From: Carnobacterium pleistocenium FTR1
Lineage (GTDB): Bacteria > Bacillota > Bacilli > Lactobacillales > Carnobacteriaceae
DNA: 64,000 bases
Direction of reading: 5' to 3'
Assembly (NCBI RefSeq): GCF_000744285.1
Contig: NZ_JQLQ01000002.1
Span: 2,362,501-2,426,500 of the forward strand
Each line of letters starts with the position of its first letter. Position 1 is the stretch's first letter. The notes beneath the pieces are model-generated. The model was given only the letters and a program-made list of their open reading frames with translations. It made no database searches and had not been told where the DNA came from. This document shows, piece by piece, positions 46,904-55,873 of this stretch. The position numbers and the translations under genes are program-made.

Positions 46904-47704
46904 TTACTCTGTCACTACTTTGTATTCACCCGTTAATGGATCCATCTTTTGTAACTCTTTTGTTGTTAAATCATATTTAAACATCCCTACCATATTTGAA
47001 ATTCCTACACCATCTACTTCGTGTGAATGGCGGATTTCAATAGTATATGTTTGTTCATCTGTTTTAGTTGCATAAAATTGATTGTCTTCTGCAGCTATCC
47101 CAGAAATTGCAACTACTTGGTTCAATACTTCCGTCATCTCTTCTTCTGGTGTTGCTTGTGTTGTTTCTTTAAGTACTTCTTCTACTTCAGCTTCTTTATC
47201 GCTTATCCAAGTACTAATTTCATCATCTGATACAGTATTAATGTCTTTCCCTGTTGCTTCTGTAAATTCAGAATTCGCTAAATCTGATGTCCGCTCTGTT
47301 TTATAAGTTGATTTTTCTATGATTGCGGTAGCTTCTTCATCAGCTTGTGCTTCTTCAGCTTGAACAAGATTGATTTTTTCTTCCAAGCTTACAGCTTTTA
47401 TTTTAAGTTCCTCGTACTGTGACAAGTCATTTTGAAGCAATAGTCCAATTGTACCAGCTGCTTCATCATATTTTCCAGCATCATATTGAGCTAATCCATC
47501 TGTATAAATTTCGTTATATTCTTCTTGCAACGAAATTTCTTCCGTTGAAGATTCTTCTGCTTGTGAAGACGTTGACTCAGATACAACTGATTCAGCTTGT
47601 ATTGTTTCAGTTGATGTTCCTTCTTCTCCATTATTTGTTCCACAAGCACTTAATACCAATAGACCTAAAGAGATGATCATTAGATTACTCCACTTTTTCT
47701 TCAT
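46904..47704 (-). CDS. lipoprotein of unknown function with acidic coiled-coil region
   Basis: The 266-residue product has a lipoprotein signal (MKKKWSNLMIISLGLLVLSAC, in part) cleaved before Cys21 and a Ser/Thr/Glu-rich linker. A TPR-like helical segment (EYNEIYTDGLAQYDAGKYDEAAGTI) is followed by a Glu/Ala-rich coiled coil (about 110-130). A C-terminal beta-rich domain runs from about residue 190. I do not recognise a specific family. It lies convergent to the broken PepSY lipoprotein. The ribosome site AAGGGGGA is good. A surface or wall-associated role is inferred. Confidence 0.8.
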   Translation of the reverse strand: MKKKWSNLMIISLGLLVLSACGTNNGEEGTSTETIQAESVVSESTSSQAEESSTEEISLQEEYNEIYTDGLAQYDAGKYDEAAGTIGLLLQNDLSQYEELKIKAVSLEEKINLVQAEEAQADEEATAIIEKSTYKTERTSDLANSEFTEATGKDINTVSDDEISTWISDKEAEVEEVLKETTQATPEEEMTEVLNQVVAISGIAAEDNQFYATKTDEQTYTIEIRHSHEVDGVGISNMVGMFKYDLTTKELQKMDPLTGEYKVVTE

Positions 47705-47926
47705 TTCTTTTCCCCCTTATAAGACTTATTTTCTTCTTCATTATACCTTATTTTATCCATACTCCACATTAATTTTCATAATTTCATACTTTCTGTCTTG
47801 AATTGATCTTAAAAAGAATCATTTTAAAATTCATCCATAAAGGTGGACTATAAAAACGTACTTCTGTTATAGTTGGGTTTGCTTTAGCTAATGCTAGCTA
47901 AGTTTATTTGTAAGGAGGAGAAAAAT

Positions 47927-48337
47927 ATGAAAAAATTTATGGATGAGTTTAAAGAATTTGCCTTTCGTGGAAATGTTCTTGATTTAGCCGTGGGGCTTGT
48001 CATTGGTTCTGCATTTACTGGCATTGTTACTGCTCTTGTAAACTACATTATTATGCCCATTGTCGGTATTCTGTCTGGTGGAAAAGATATTCAAGGATTA
48101 TCGATAGAAGTTGGCGGTGCTACCTTAGCATATGGCGCTTTCTTGCAAGCCGTTGTTGATTTCATTCTGATTGCATTTGTTATTTTTATTTTCATTAAAA
48201 TCATCAATAATGCAGCGAATAAATTCAAAAAGACAGAAGATATTAGTGAGGAAATTGAAATTCCAGCAGCTGAAAAATACCTTAAAGAAATTCGTGATTT
48301 ATTAGCAGACGATAAAATAAACCATGACGATCACTAA
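47927..48337 (+). CDS. mscL: large-conductance mechanosensitive channel
   Basis: MscL opens under membrane tension to release solutes on hypo-osmotic shock. The 136-residue protein has the N-terminal amphipathic helix and first membrane segment KEFAFRGNVLDLAVGLVIGSAFTGIV, shown in part as FRGNVLDLAVGLVIG. The second segment lies near 75-100, and a charged C-terminal helix bundle ends IRDLLADD. The ATG follows AAGGAGGAGAAAAAT. That exact site is complementary over 11 bases to the loop of the small-RNA candidate at 36.77 kb. Confidence 0.95.
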   Translation: MKKFMDEFKEFAFRGNVLDLAVGLVIGSAFTGIVTALVNYIIMPIVGILSGGKDIQGLSIEVGGATLAYGAFLQAVVDFILIAFVIFIFIKIINNAANKFKKTEDISEEIEIPAAEKYLKEIRDLLADDKINHDDH

Positions 48338-48382
48338 TTACTAATTAGATTCACTGTGTTAACCCACGTAATAGTACTACTA

Positions 48383-48439
48383 AAAAATAGCTACCCTCTT
48401 TTCGGAAATACTTTTCCACAAAGAGGGTAGCTGTTTTTA
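48383..48439. terminator. bidirectional terminator between mscL and rsmI
   Basis: AGCTACCCTCTTT pairs with AAAGAGGGTAGCT around an 18-base loop, with A- and T-runs outside. Confidence 0.87.
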
Positions 48440-48451
48440 GTTGTCTTTATG

Positions 48452-49330
48452 TTAAAATTCATGAAAAGCTGCATAGACTTCTTGCTTTTTTAAACCTCTT
48501 AGTTTAGCTACTTCTTTAATAGCGTCTTTACTAGTAAATGCCATTTCAGTGATCATCAAATCAACGTGTTCCTTTAAAGACAAGCTTTCCCAACTTGTAT
48601 CTTCTTCTGCTAAAAGTGATCCTGCACTATTTCCTTCAACGATCAAACAAAATTCGCCTCTTATTTCATTTGTCATTGACCATTCAATTGTTTCTTCAAT
48701 CGTGCCTCTTATAAATTCTTCGTATCGTTTCGTCAGTTCGCGACAACAAACGATCCTTCGATTCATTCCAAAAACGGTTGACATGTTTTTTAAAACCTCT
48801 TTTAAACGATGTGGCGATTCATATAAAATAATCGTTTCAGGTCGATGATTCAATTCTTCTAAAGCCATTATCTGGTCTTTTTTCTTGCGCGGTAAAAAAC
48901 CAAAAAAGTAAAAAGGCTGTGGGCTTATTCCAGATGCAACTAGTGCAGTTAATCCGGCACTCGCTCCTGGTAAAGGAATGACCGAGATTCCAGCTTGAAT
49001 ACAGGCTACAACTAACTCGTGTCCAGGATCACTAATAGACGGCATTCCTGCGTCACTCACTTGTGCAATTGTTATACCCGCTTCTAATTTTTCAATTAAT
49101 TGAATAATTCTTTCTTGTGTATTGTGCTCATGAAAGCTAATTTGAGGTGTTTTTATTTCATAATGATTTAGTAATTTTTGAGTCGTACGTGTATCCTCAG
49201 AAGCAATCAAATCGACTTCTTTCAGTAACCTTACTCCTCTAAATGTCATATCCTCTAAATTTCCAATAGGAGTGGGGATAAGGTATAAACTTCCACCCTG
49301 AGTTTGCTCAAAACTTTTTTGACTCTGCAT
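48452..49330 (-). CDS. rsmI: 16S rRNA (cytidine1402-2'-O)-methyltransferase
   Basis: RsmI methylates the ribose of C1402 in the decoding centre. The 292-residue tetrapyrrole-methylase-fold protein has GSLYLIPTPIGNLEDMTFRG at the start, IASEDTRTTQKLLNHY, SDAGMPSISDPGHELV and IPLPGASAGLTALVASG. The ATG chosen lies eight bases after GGAAGG; a GTG three codons earlier overlaps that site. It overlaps the upstream GIY-YIG gene by about 23 bases. Confidence 0.95.
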   Translation of the reverse strand: MQSQKSFEQTQGGSLYLIPTPIGNLEDMTFRGVRLLKEVDLIASEDTRTTQKLLNHYEIKTPQISFHEHNTQERIIQLIEKLEAGITIAQVSDAGMPSISDPGHELVVACIQAGISVIPLPGASAGLTALVASGISPQPFYFFGFLPRKKKDQIMALEELNHRPETIILYESPHRLKEVLKNMSTVFGMNRRIVCCRELTKRYEEFIRGTIEETIEWSMTNEIRGEFCLIVEGNSAGSLLAEEDTSWESLSLKEHVDLMITEMAFTSKDAIKEVAKLRGLKKQEVYAAFHEF

Positions 49331-49664
49331 TTTTTTCACCTTCCTTTACTTCCATTTTTTGCATGATTAATAAACAAGGCATTGTTGTTTGAATAGGAAA
49401 TTTAACACCCTGATTTATTAAATAATCTAGTTTGTTTTTCCTTGTTTGTTTCTTAAAAGCATATTCCGCTTTTGTAGCTTCACTTCTAGTTCCATAGCCC
49501 TCAGCATAAAATAGCTTCACGGGTCTTCTTGTTTGTGGCTTTGTATATTTAGCTCCGGCTCCCTGATTATGTTCCAGTTCTCTTCTCGTAAGATCCGTTG
49601 TATATCCACCATAAAAACTTCCGTCCTGACAATACAAGACATAAAAATAACTAATGGATTCCAT
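49308..49664 (-). CDS. GIY-YIG domain protein (YazA/UPF0213 family)
   Basis: The 118-residue protein has the GIY-YIG-like core YFYVLYCQDGSFYGGYTTDLTRRELEHN and the ARG-type helix AEGYGTRSEATKAEYAFKKQTR. The family is small and uncharacterised, and it sits between trmN6-like yabB and rsmI in many Firmicutes, as here. The first about 80 residues match the family; the C-terminal 35 residues are a lysine-rich extension. It overlaps both neighbours, so the three are one coupled unit. Nuclease activity is unproven. Confidence 0.88.
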   Translation of the reverse strand: MESISYFYVLYCQDGSFYGGYTTDLTRRELEHNQGAGAKYTKPQTRRPVKLFYAEGYGTRSEATKAEYAFKKQTRKNKLDYLINQGVKFPIQTTMPCLLIMQKMEVKEGEKNAESKKF

Positions 49665-50403
49665 AGAGCATCTCTCTCACTTCTGGCAAATAATCATTGG
49701 CTTCACTGTAAACAAAAAGTGGCGGTAAAACGCGAAAACCTGCATCTTTTCCATTCTTTATGCCTTCAATTAATAATGTGTTAGCTTCTTTTCCGTCTTT
49801 AGGATAAACTAAACGCATTTTTTTAGGAGCAATCTGATACTTTTTCATTGTTTCTAAGATCTCAATCAATCGATCTGGCCGATGAACAAAATAAGCTTTT
49901 CCATTCATTTTTAGTAACTCACTTGAGACCCTCATGACCTCATCCAGGTTTGTTTGCAGCTCATGTCTGGCGATAGCCAAATGGGAATTAGGATTCTTTA
50001 TACTTTTTTCTCCCACAGCAAAGTACGGTGGGTTACACGTTAACGTATCTACCGTATCTTTTTTAACCCACTTAGTCGCATCACTTAAATCTCCATGTTT
50101 AATAGAAACTTGATCTGCTAAATCATTCATTTGAATGGTTCTATTGGCCATATCAACTAATCTTTCTTGTATTTCAATTCCAATAATAGAGCTGCTTGTT
50201 TTTTGACTGAGCAACAAGCCGACAACGCCATTCCCTGCACATAAATCAACAATTTTTGCACGATCATGTTTTGCTGGTTGAGCAAAATCTGCCAGTAACA
50301 CTGCGTCTAATGAAAATGAAAAAACGGACGGACTTTGGATAATGGATAAGTTATGACTGAGCAATTGATCCATTCGTTCGTCACCTTGCAGCCACTGATT
50401 CAT
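49651..50403 (-). CDS. tRNA1(Val) A37 N6-methyltransferase-like protein (YabB/TrmN6)
   Basis: The 250-residue SAM-dependent methyltransferase has motif I VDLCAGNGVVGLLLS near residue 52 and the N6-adenine motif NPPY near 128. The N-terminal ERMDQLLSHNLSIIQSPSVFSFSLDAVLLADF is typical of YabB/YfiC. E. coli YfiC methylates A37 of tRNA-Val; the target of the Gram-positive homologue is less certain. The ATG is eight bases after AAGGAAG. It overlaps the GIY-YIG gene by 14 bases. Confidence 0.88.
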   Translation of the reverse strand: MNQWLQGDERMDQLLSHNLSIIQSPSVFSFSLDAVLLADFAQPAKHDRAKIVDLCAGNGVVGLLLSQKTSSSIIGIEIQERLVDMANRTIQMNDLADQVSIKHGDLSDATKWVKKDTVDTLTCNPPYFAVGEKSIKNPNSHLAIARHELQTNLDEVMRVSSELLKMNGKAYFVHRPDRLIEILETMKKYQIAPKKMRLVYPKDGKEANTLLIEGIKNGKDAGFRVLPPLFVYSEANDYLPEVREMLYGIH

Positions 50404-50495
50404 TATTGACACTTCCTTCAATTATAATCATTTTTTACTATACCATATGGTGAACTGCTTTAACATGAAATAAGTAAAACCAACTCTCACCAAAT

Positions 50496-51482
50496 TTAAT
50501 CTTCGACCTTCAAAATAATTTTCCCACTATTTTTATTATCTTCCATATAACGATGAGCTTTTGCTGCGTCATCTAATAAGAAAACAGTATCTACAATCGG
50601 CTTGATCAAGTCTTTTTCAAAATAAGGCATAACATGTTCAACAAACTCATTCGTTAATTTTGCCTTATAGTCATCACTTCTAGAAGTCAAAAGAGTTCCT
50701 TTTAACGTAATTCGTTTTTGTAGTAACTTGCCTAAGTTGATATTTTCAACTATTGCCCCACCCAATACACCAATAAGTACCCAGCGTCCATCTATTTTCA
50801 GACTCGTTAAATTTTTTTCCCAGTATGAAGCACCGATAAAATCTAATATTAAATCAACGCCCTTTTGCTCTGTATAATTCAAAACAATCTGATCAAACTC
50901 TTCTTCTTTATAATTGATCACTTTATCTGCGCCTAATTCTTTACAAAATTGCAATTTTTCATTTGAACCAGCTGTTACGATAACCCGTGCCTTAGTCATT
51001 TTTTTTGCCAATTGAATCGCTGCCGTTCCCACACCGCTGGCTCCTGCATGAATCAAAACAGTCTCATCTGGCTTTAACTCTCCTAACCAGTATAGTGTTT
51101 GGTAAGCTGTTAGAAAAACTTCTGGAATCGCTGCTGCTGATTCAAAACTCATATTATCTGGTATACGTATAGCTCGATTAGACGGCATAACGACATACTC
51201 TGCATACCCACCATGATTTACTAACCCTGCAACACGAGTCCCAGGAACCAATTGGTTGTCAGAATTGTTGCTATTTTCAACCACAACTCCTGCGACCTCA
51301 ACTCCTAATATTGGATAAGGCTCAGCCAATTGTTTGTTTTCACGTGTCATAATATCTGTCCTATTTACAGCACTTGCTTTAACTTGTATCAAGAGATCTC
51401 CTTCATTAAGCTTAGGTATCGTATATTCTTTAATTTCTAATTGTTCAGAATTACCCGGATTTTTGATTGAGATAGCTTTCAT
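50496..51482 (-). CDS. NADPH:quinone oxidoreductase-like medium-chain dehydrogenase
   Basis: The 328-residue protein is a zinc-free medium-chain dehydrogenase: KAISIKNPGNSEQLEIKEY at the start, VKASAVNRTDIMTRE, the Rossmann motif LIHAGASGVGTAAIQLAKKM near residue 145 and the C-terminal KAHRYMEDNKNSGKIILKV. It resembles the PIG3/QorA group that reduces quinones. The Cys ligands of zinc alcohol dehydrogenases are absent. It interrupts the usual yabA-yabB order, so it is probably an insertion in this lineage. The substrate is unknown. Confidence 0.88.
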   Translation of the reverse strand: MKAISIKNPGNSEQLEIKEYTIPKLNEGDLLIQVKASAVNRTDIMTRENKQLAEPYPILGVEVAGVVVENSNNSDNQLVPGTRVAGLVNHGGYAEYVVMPSNRAIRIPDNMSFESAAAIPEVFLTAYQTLYWLGELKPDETVLIHAGASGVGTAAIQLAKKMTKARVIVTAGSNEKLQFCKELGADKVINYKEEEFDQIVLNYTEQKGVDLILDFIGASYWEKNLTSLKIDGRWVLIGVLGGAIVENINLGKLLQKRITLKGTLLTSRSDDYKAKLTNEFVEHVMPYFEKDLIKPIVDTVFLLDDAAKAHRYMEDNKNSGKIILKVED

Positions 51483-51600
51483 TACTTTTATCGACTCCTT
51501 ATTGTAGCTTGAATTTTACTCCTTTAATTGAATTGTATCTTCTGAATTTTTTTAAGACTAAGTAAATCAATAACTTATTAATCAAAATAATGGTAAATAA

Positions 51601-51644
51601 CAAAAAACCTGTAGCCATTTTCATTACGGTTACAAGTTTTTTTA
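51601..51644 (-). terminator. intrinsic terminator of yabA
   Basis: On the minus strand AAAAAACTTGTAACC pairs with GGCTACAGGTTTTTT (mismatches inside), with a T-run after. Confidence 0.78.
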
Positions 51645-51657
51645 TCAAATTCATGTT

Positions 51658-52002
51658 TTATCTTCTTTCACCATAAATAACATCTAAACAAAAGGCACAT
51701 GGTTCATCATTCACTCTTCTTGAACCGTAAAAAACATTGCACACATGAAACCCATCTTCATACAACTTTTCAAGATTTAAACGTGATTTACTCATTTCTG
51801 GTTCTACAACTTCCTCATCTGATTGTTGCTGCTTTTCAAGATCACTCAAACGGTCTCTCAAGTGTTGATTTTCAATGCGGAGAGTAGCGTTTTCTTCGAC
51901 TAATGTTTCAACCTCTTTTTTAATTTTAGAAATCTGGTGGAGAGTTGTATCAGTATCAAGTTCTATTTGAGTAAAACTATCATATAAAGTTTTTTTGTCC
52001 AT
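51658..52002 (-). CDS. yabA: replication initiation control protein YabA
   Basis: YabA binds DnaA and the sliding clamp DnaN to stop over-initiation. The 114-residue protein has an N-terminal leucine-zipper-like coiled coil (about 8-70) and a C-terminal zinc domain with the ligands in [20 protein letters not shown]. The start ATG gives [15 protein letters not shown] lies upstream. It follows holB directly. The yaaT (ricT) gene normally found between holB and yabA in Bacillus is absent. Confidence 0.94.
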   Translation of the reverse strand: MDKKTLYDSFTQIELDTDTTLHQISKIKKEVETLVEENATLRIENQHLRDRLSDLEKQQQSDEEVVEPEMSKSRLNLEKLYEDGFHVCNVFYGSRRVNDEPCAFCLDVIYGERR

Positions 52003-52057
52003 CCATTTTTCACCCACTCTTTACTATGATCATTGTTTTAATCATCTTTTATACCTT

Positions 52058-53044
52058 TTATTTTATTAATTGTAAAACAAGCTGTTCAAAAACACCTTGC
52101 GCATTGACATTGCTTTCTAGTTTTTTACGACTAAGTAAGACGGATTCAATAGCTTGTATTGTTCCTTTTCCCGTACCTACTGCTTTAATGTGATCAAGTT
52201 CTTTTTGATAACGTGCATAAGCCAGTACATCAATTGTGTGATAGTGCATCATCAATACATCTCGGTAGGCCAATAAAATCAAATCCAGCAATCTTCTGTG
52301 TGCATCGCGATCTTTAAAATGAGGCATAATAGTCGTCTGTACATAAATAAAACTTTGACTATCTTTATTTGTAATCAGTGTAAACCATTTCCAAGCGATT
52401 GTTTTTGCCTCTTGAAACCACTCATTTCCATTCATTTCGAGTGCTTCTTCTACACTATTAGTCAATTGTACCAATAAAGAAGCCTGATTAATAGAAAGTC
52501 CTTTAGTTTCGAGCTCTGCCATTAATTTTTTTTTAGTCAACGATTGAAAATGAATCAGTTGACACCTAGATAAAATAGTTGGAAGAATCCGTTGCTTAGC
52601 GGTAGTTAATAAAAAGGCCACTGCGCTTCCTTCAGGTTCTTCTAAGAATTTAAGTAAACTGTTTGCCGCACCGGTGGTCATTTTTTCAACATCTTCGATA
52701 ATAAAAATCTTTTGGTGACTTTCCACACCACTTTTTGAAAATTCAGCTTTTAAATTGCGAACTTGTTCTACTTTTATAGATAAGCCATCTGGTATAATTT
52801 CAATTACATCCGGATGTTGATGTTCAAAGACTCGACGACAATTTTCACAACTTTCGCAAGGAATATTTTCTGACCCTTTTTGGCAAAGCAAACTAGCTGC
52901 TAGCCATAAACTCAGCTCTTTTTTTCCTGCTCCTGAAACACCTTCAAAAAGGTACGCATGAGCCAATTGTTTCTGCTGTACTGTTTTTTTAAATTGTTTG
53001 AACAATATAGGCTGTAGCCAATTTAATTTTTCTTCGATATTCAT
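52058..53044 (-). CDS. holB: DNA polymerase III delta' subunit
   Basis: Delta' is part of the clamp loader. The 328-residue AAA+ protein has AYLFEGVSGAGKKELSLWLA near residue 31 (a degenerate P-loop, as usual for delta') and a four-Cys zinc module starting at Cys55 (C-X8-CESCENC). SNSLLKFLEEPEG-type LLKFLEEPEG near 130 and LPTILSRCQLIHF follow. The preferred start is the ATG just after a GTG. It follows the c-di-AMP receptor gene with nine bases between. Confidence 0.93.
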   Translation of the reverse strand: MNIEEKLNWLQPILFKQFKKTVQQKQLAHAYLFEGVSGAGKKELSLWLAASLLCQKGSENIPCESCENCRRVFEHQHPDVIEIIPDGLSIKVEQVRNLKAEFSKSGVESHQKIFIIEDVEKMTTGAANSLLKFLEEPEGSAVAFLLTTAKQRILPTILSRCQLIHFQSLTKKKLMAELETKGLSINQASLLVQLTNSVEEALEMNGNEWFQEAKTIAWKWFTLITNKDSQSFIYVQTTIMPHFKDRDAHRRLLDLILLAYRDVLMMHYHTIDVLAYARYQKELDHIKAVGTGKGTIQAIESVLLSRKKLESNVNAQGVFEQLVLQLIK

Positions 53045-53056
53045 CACGACCCGCTT

Positions 53057-53386
53057 TTAAAATTGTTGAAATTGATCAACAGGCAATACAAATACAGTAG
53101 CTCCACCAACTTGAACTTCTACTGGATAAGGCATATTTGTTTCCATTGAAACATCTACGCTAACAGGAGGAGTCATAAATTGTTCTCTTGATTGGCAATT
53201 TCTACGAATAAGATCTAATACTTCATCTATACGTTCTTCTTCGATTCCTATAATAAATGTTGTGTTGCCAGCTTTTAAAAAGCCTCCTGTTGTTGAAAGC
53301 TTAGTTGCTCGTATTCCCGCATCTACAAATTCATTCGACAAACGTCCTCCATCTTTATCTTGGACTATAGCTAATATTAACTTCAT
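53057..53386 (-). CDS. darA: cyclic-di-AMP receptor, PII-like (DarA/PstA)
   Basis: The 109-residue protein has the PII-like fold of YaaQ/DarA/PstA: MKLILAIVQDKDGGRLSNEF, ATKLSTTGGFLKAGNTTFIIG and the C-terminal PYPVEVQVGGATVFVLPVD. Trimers of this protein bind cyclic di-AMP between subunits; the downstream partner is unknown in most species. It lies in the conserved tmk-darA-holB order. The ATG follows AGGAG by about nine bases. Confidence 0.94.
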   Translation of the reverse strand: MKLILAIVQDKDGGRLSNEFVDAGIRATKLSTTGGFLKAGNTTFIIGIEEERIDEVLDLIRRNCQSREQFMTPPVSVDVSMETNMPYPVEVQVGGATVFVLPVDQFQQF

Positions 53387-53409
53387 TTAAAATCAACTCC
53401 TCTTCCTTT

Positions 53410-54045
53410 TTATCCTGTGATGTTTCTAATAATAACTTGATAACAATCTTCAACAACTTTTTCTAATTCTTGACTTGCATCGATTTGAACGACTCTATCA
53501 GACTGTTCTTTTGCAATATCTAAATAGGCAGACCGAACTTTTTCATGAAACGTTAATGTCTCTTGGTCTAAACGATCAAACTGACGATTTTTCTTATTTT
53601 GATTGATCCGTTCCAAACCTAAATGTGCCTCTATATCTAAGTAGAGCGTTAGGTCAGGAGAAAGATTTCCTGTTGCAAATTGATTGATTTCTGCTACTTC
53701 AGAGACACCAATACCACGAGCCACACCTTGATAAGCCAATGAACTATCTACAAATCGGTCACATATAATTACTTTTCCGGCTTCTAAAGCTGGAATGATT
53801 TTTTCTATTAAATGCTGCCTTCTTGCGGCTGCATACAATAATGCTTCTGTGCGTATGTCCATTTCAGTGTTCTCTGGATTTAAAATAAGTTCACGAATTT
53901 CTTCGGCAATCCGACTGCCTCCAGGTTCTCTTGTTGCAACAATCTCTTGTTGAACTGTTTTAGCTAGCATTGGAATAAGTTTTTTTATAACGCTAGTTTT
54001 CCCTGCACCATCTGGACCTTCAATTGTAATAAATATTCCTTTCAC
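53410..54045 (-). CDS. tmk: thymidylate kinase
   Basis: Tmk makes dTDP from dTMP. The 211-residue protein has the P-loop FITIEGPDGAGKTSVIKKL near residue 5, the DR(Y/F) motif in VIICDRFVDSSLAYQG near 92, and the lid region ERINQNKKNRQFDRLDQE. The EPGGS motif at about 39-43 is kept. The start is a GTG nine bases after AAGGGG. It begins the tmk-darA-holB-yabA run. Confidence 0.96.
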   Translation of the reverse strand: MKGIFITIEGPDGAGKTSVIKKLIPMLAKTVQQEIVATREPGGSRIAEEIRELILNPENTEMDIRTEALLYAAARRQHLIEKIIPALEAGKVIICDRFVDSSLAYQGVARGIGVSEVAEINQFATGNLSPDLTLYLDIEAHLGLERINQNKKNRQFDRLDQETLTFHEKVRSAYLDIAKEQSDRVVQIDASQELEKVVEDCYQVIIRNITG

Positions 54046-54148
54046 TATTCTAAGCCCCTTACTTCTTCTTCTAGCTTTATAGCTATTCTCATTATACTGT
54101 ATCTATGTCTGACAGTCTAATGGCTTTTACCCATTGCCAACAATAGCG

Positions 54149-55576
54149 TCAATCCTTTTCAGAAAAGACAGCAAGCTCCATACTATTTCCAAGTCCAACA
54201 ACTCTCACCGACTGGCCTAAATAATCCTCCAAACATCTAATCTTCTCAATTGTTAGTCTTTCACCTTTCAATACAAAAGGGATTCCTGGTGGATAAGGCG
54301 TGATATTTTGTGCTGTAATTTTTCCTTCAGCTTTTGCTAAGGGAATTTGTTCAATTGTTCGACTTTTTTGAACCTCATAGCCTAAGTCTAGTTCTGAATA
54401 AGGTGCAATCAACAATGCCGTTTCCTTGTTATCGATCCATTCTTCTTTATACTGTATCAATTTTATAGTGAATGGTTTGCTAATTTCTGTTTCTTGCTTC
54501 AGAAGTGGAAACGTCAGTAGTATCGTAGTTTGATCCGTCTTTTCACCAAAGATGCCTTGTTTTTCTAATTGAGTAGCTAATGCTTCACCGCTATGATTTA
54601 CCCAAGAAACCCTCACTTTTAACGGATCACTGCTTTGAAAGATTTTTAGACCCGCATTTTCAAATTGATTTTTCCATAAATCACGGTATTCTATCGTAGT
54701 TTTCAAGTCTTTTTCATTAAAAAATGCTAAAAAGTAACGTGCATACTCCAGCGAAAGCATCAGTGGGTAAGATGGACTGCTAGATTGGAAGATGTGCAAA
54801 TAATAGTTAACTTTATTTTTCAAAGAAAGTGAGGCATGTCTTCCGATATGCAGATAAGCTGTCTGGGTAAAAGAAGGCAACATTTTATGTGCAGACTGCA
54901 CGACCACATCTGCCCCTAAATCTAATGCCGAAGCAGGAAAAGGGTCTCCTAATGTAAAGTGCGGTCCATGGGCTTCATCTACTAAAACTAAGCACTTCCT
55001 TGTTCTAGCATAATCTATCAACTCTTTAAGAGGGTAAACCATTCCATCATATGTAGGGTACGTTACGATCAACGCCTTAACAGATGGGTACTCCTCAAAT
55101 GCTTCTTCTAACCTTGCCAAAGAAATTCCCAAAGGTGTCGTATTTGATTGAGTCATTTCTGGTGTTAGAAAAATCGGTCGCAGTTCTGCTAATTCTAATG
55201 CATGAATAACCGATTGATGACAACTTCGATCAACAAATACCTGGTCTCCTTTATTCGTTGCACCCATGATCATGGCTAAATTGCCCACGGTTGAGCCATT
55301 TATTAAATAATAGCTTTTACTGCTACCATATAGTTTACTTAGCAATTCTTGACTTTCTTTTAAAATACCAACCGGTTCATGTAAATAATCCAATCCTGAA
55401 ACTTCCGTTTGATCAAAAGGAAGCATCGAGTGAAAAGAAGCTAACGATTCATCCCAGTTTATACCGTTTTTATGTCCAGGAACATGAAAAGAGACCTTTT
55501 CCTTCTTTTGATGTTGATTTAAACTATCAAATAGAGGGCGACGATGTTGTTCTGCACTATTTTTTTTTTCATTCAT
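54149..55576 (-). CDS. PLP-dependent Orn/Lys/Arg decarboxylase family protein (YaaO-like)
   Basis: The 475-residue fold-type I enzyme has VSFHVPGHKNG near residue 28, the cofactor segment VDEAHGPHF near 203 and the PLP lysine in VVQSAHKMLPSFTQTAYLH near 235. It matches the short YaaO-type Orn/Lys/Arg decarboxylases, which lack the N-terminal wing domain. The same gene sits beside tmk in B. subtilis. The substrate (lysine, arginine or ornithine) is not resolved. The ATG follows AGGAGG. A possible product is a polyamine such as cadaverine or agmatine. Confidence 0.9.
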   Translation of the reverse strand: MNEKKNSAEQHRRPLFDSLNQHQKKEKVSFHVPGHKNGINWDESLASFHSMLPFDQTEVSGLDYLHEPVGILKESQELLSKLYGSSKSYYLINGSTVGNLAMIMGATNKGDQVFVDRSCHQSVIHALELAELRPIFLTPEMTQSNTTPLGISLARLEEAFEEYPSVKALIVTYPTYDGMVYPLKELIDYARTRKCLVLVDEAHGPHFTLGDPFPASALDLGADVVVQSAHKMLPSFTQTAYLHIGRHASLSLKNKVNYYLHIFQSSSPSYPLMLSLEYARYFLAFFNEKDLKTTIEYRDLWKNQFENAGLKIFQSSDPLKVRVSWVNHSGEALATQLEKQGIFGEKTDQTTILLTFPLLKQETEISKPFTIKLIQYKEEWIDNKETALLIAPYSELDLGYEVQKSRTIEQIPLAKAEGKITAQNITPYPPGIPFVLKGERLTIEKIRCLEDYLGQSVRVVGLGNSMELAVFSEKD

Positions 55577-55602
55577 CCTCGCTCCTCCTTAATTTTTGAT
55601 TG

Positions 55603-55839
55603 CTATAATGTTTCTAAAGTTGATGTATCCCCTTTAATATGCCTTTTTTTGGCCTCTTTAAATAAATAGAAATACTTTGCTTCTGCTAATTTTGTTTGAG
55701 CAAATAATAGGCTATCTTTTTCAATGACCGAATACTCAATCTTTTTTGCGTATTCCCATTTCCCTTTTGTCTCTATCATTAATTTTAGCAAGGCTGCATC
55801 GTACTCTCTTCGTAATGCGTATTTCTTCTTGAACAGCAT
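55603..55839 (-). CDS. YaaL family protein (DUF2508)
   Basis: The 78-residue, highly charged helical protein matches the small YaaL/DUF2508 family found next to recR in Bacilli: LFKKKYALRREYDAALLKLM and SLLFAQTKLAEAKYFYLFKEAKKRH, shown in part. Function is unknown. It lies between recR and the decarboxylase with GGGAGG before the ATG and is probably co-transcribed with both. Confidence 0.88.
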   Translation of the reverse strand: MLFKKKYALRREYDAALLKLMIETKGKWEYAKKIEYSVIEKDSLLFAQTKLAEAKYFYLFKEAKKRHIKGDTSTLETL

Positions 55840-55873
55840 TATTCCAGCCTCCCTTCCTTACTACTTACTTTTT

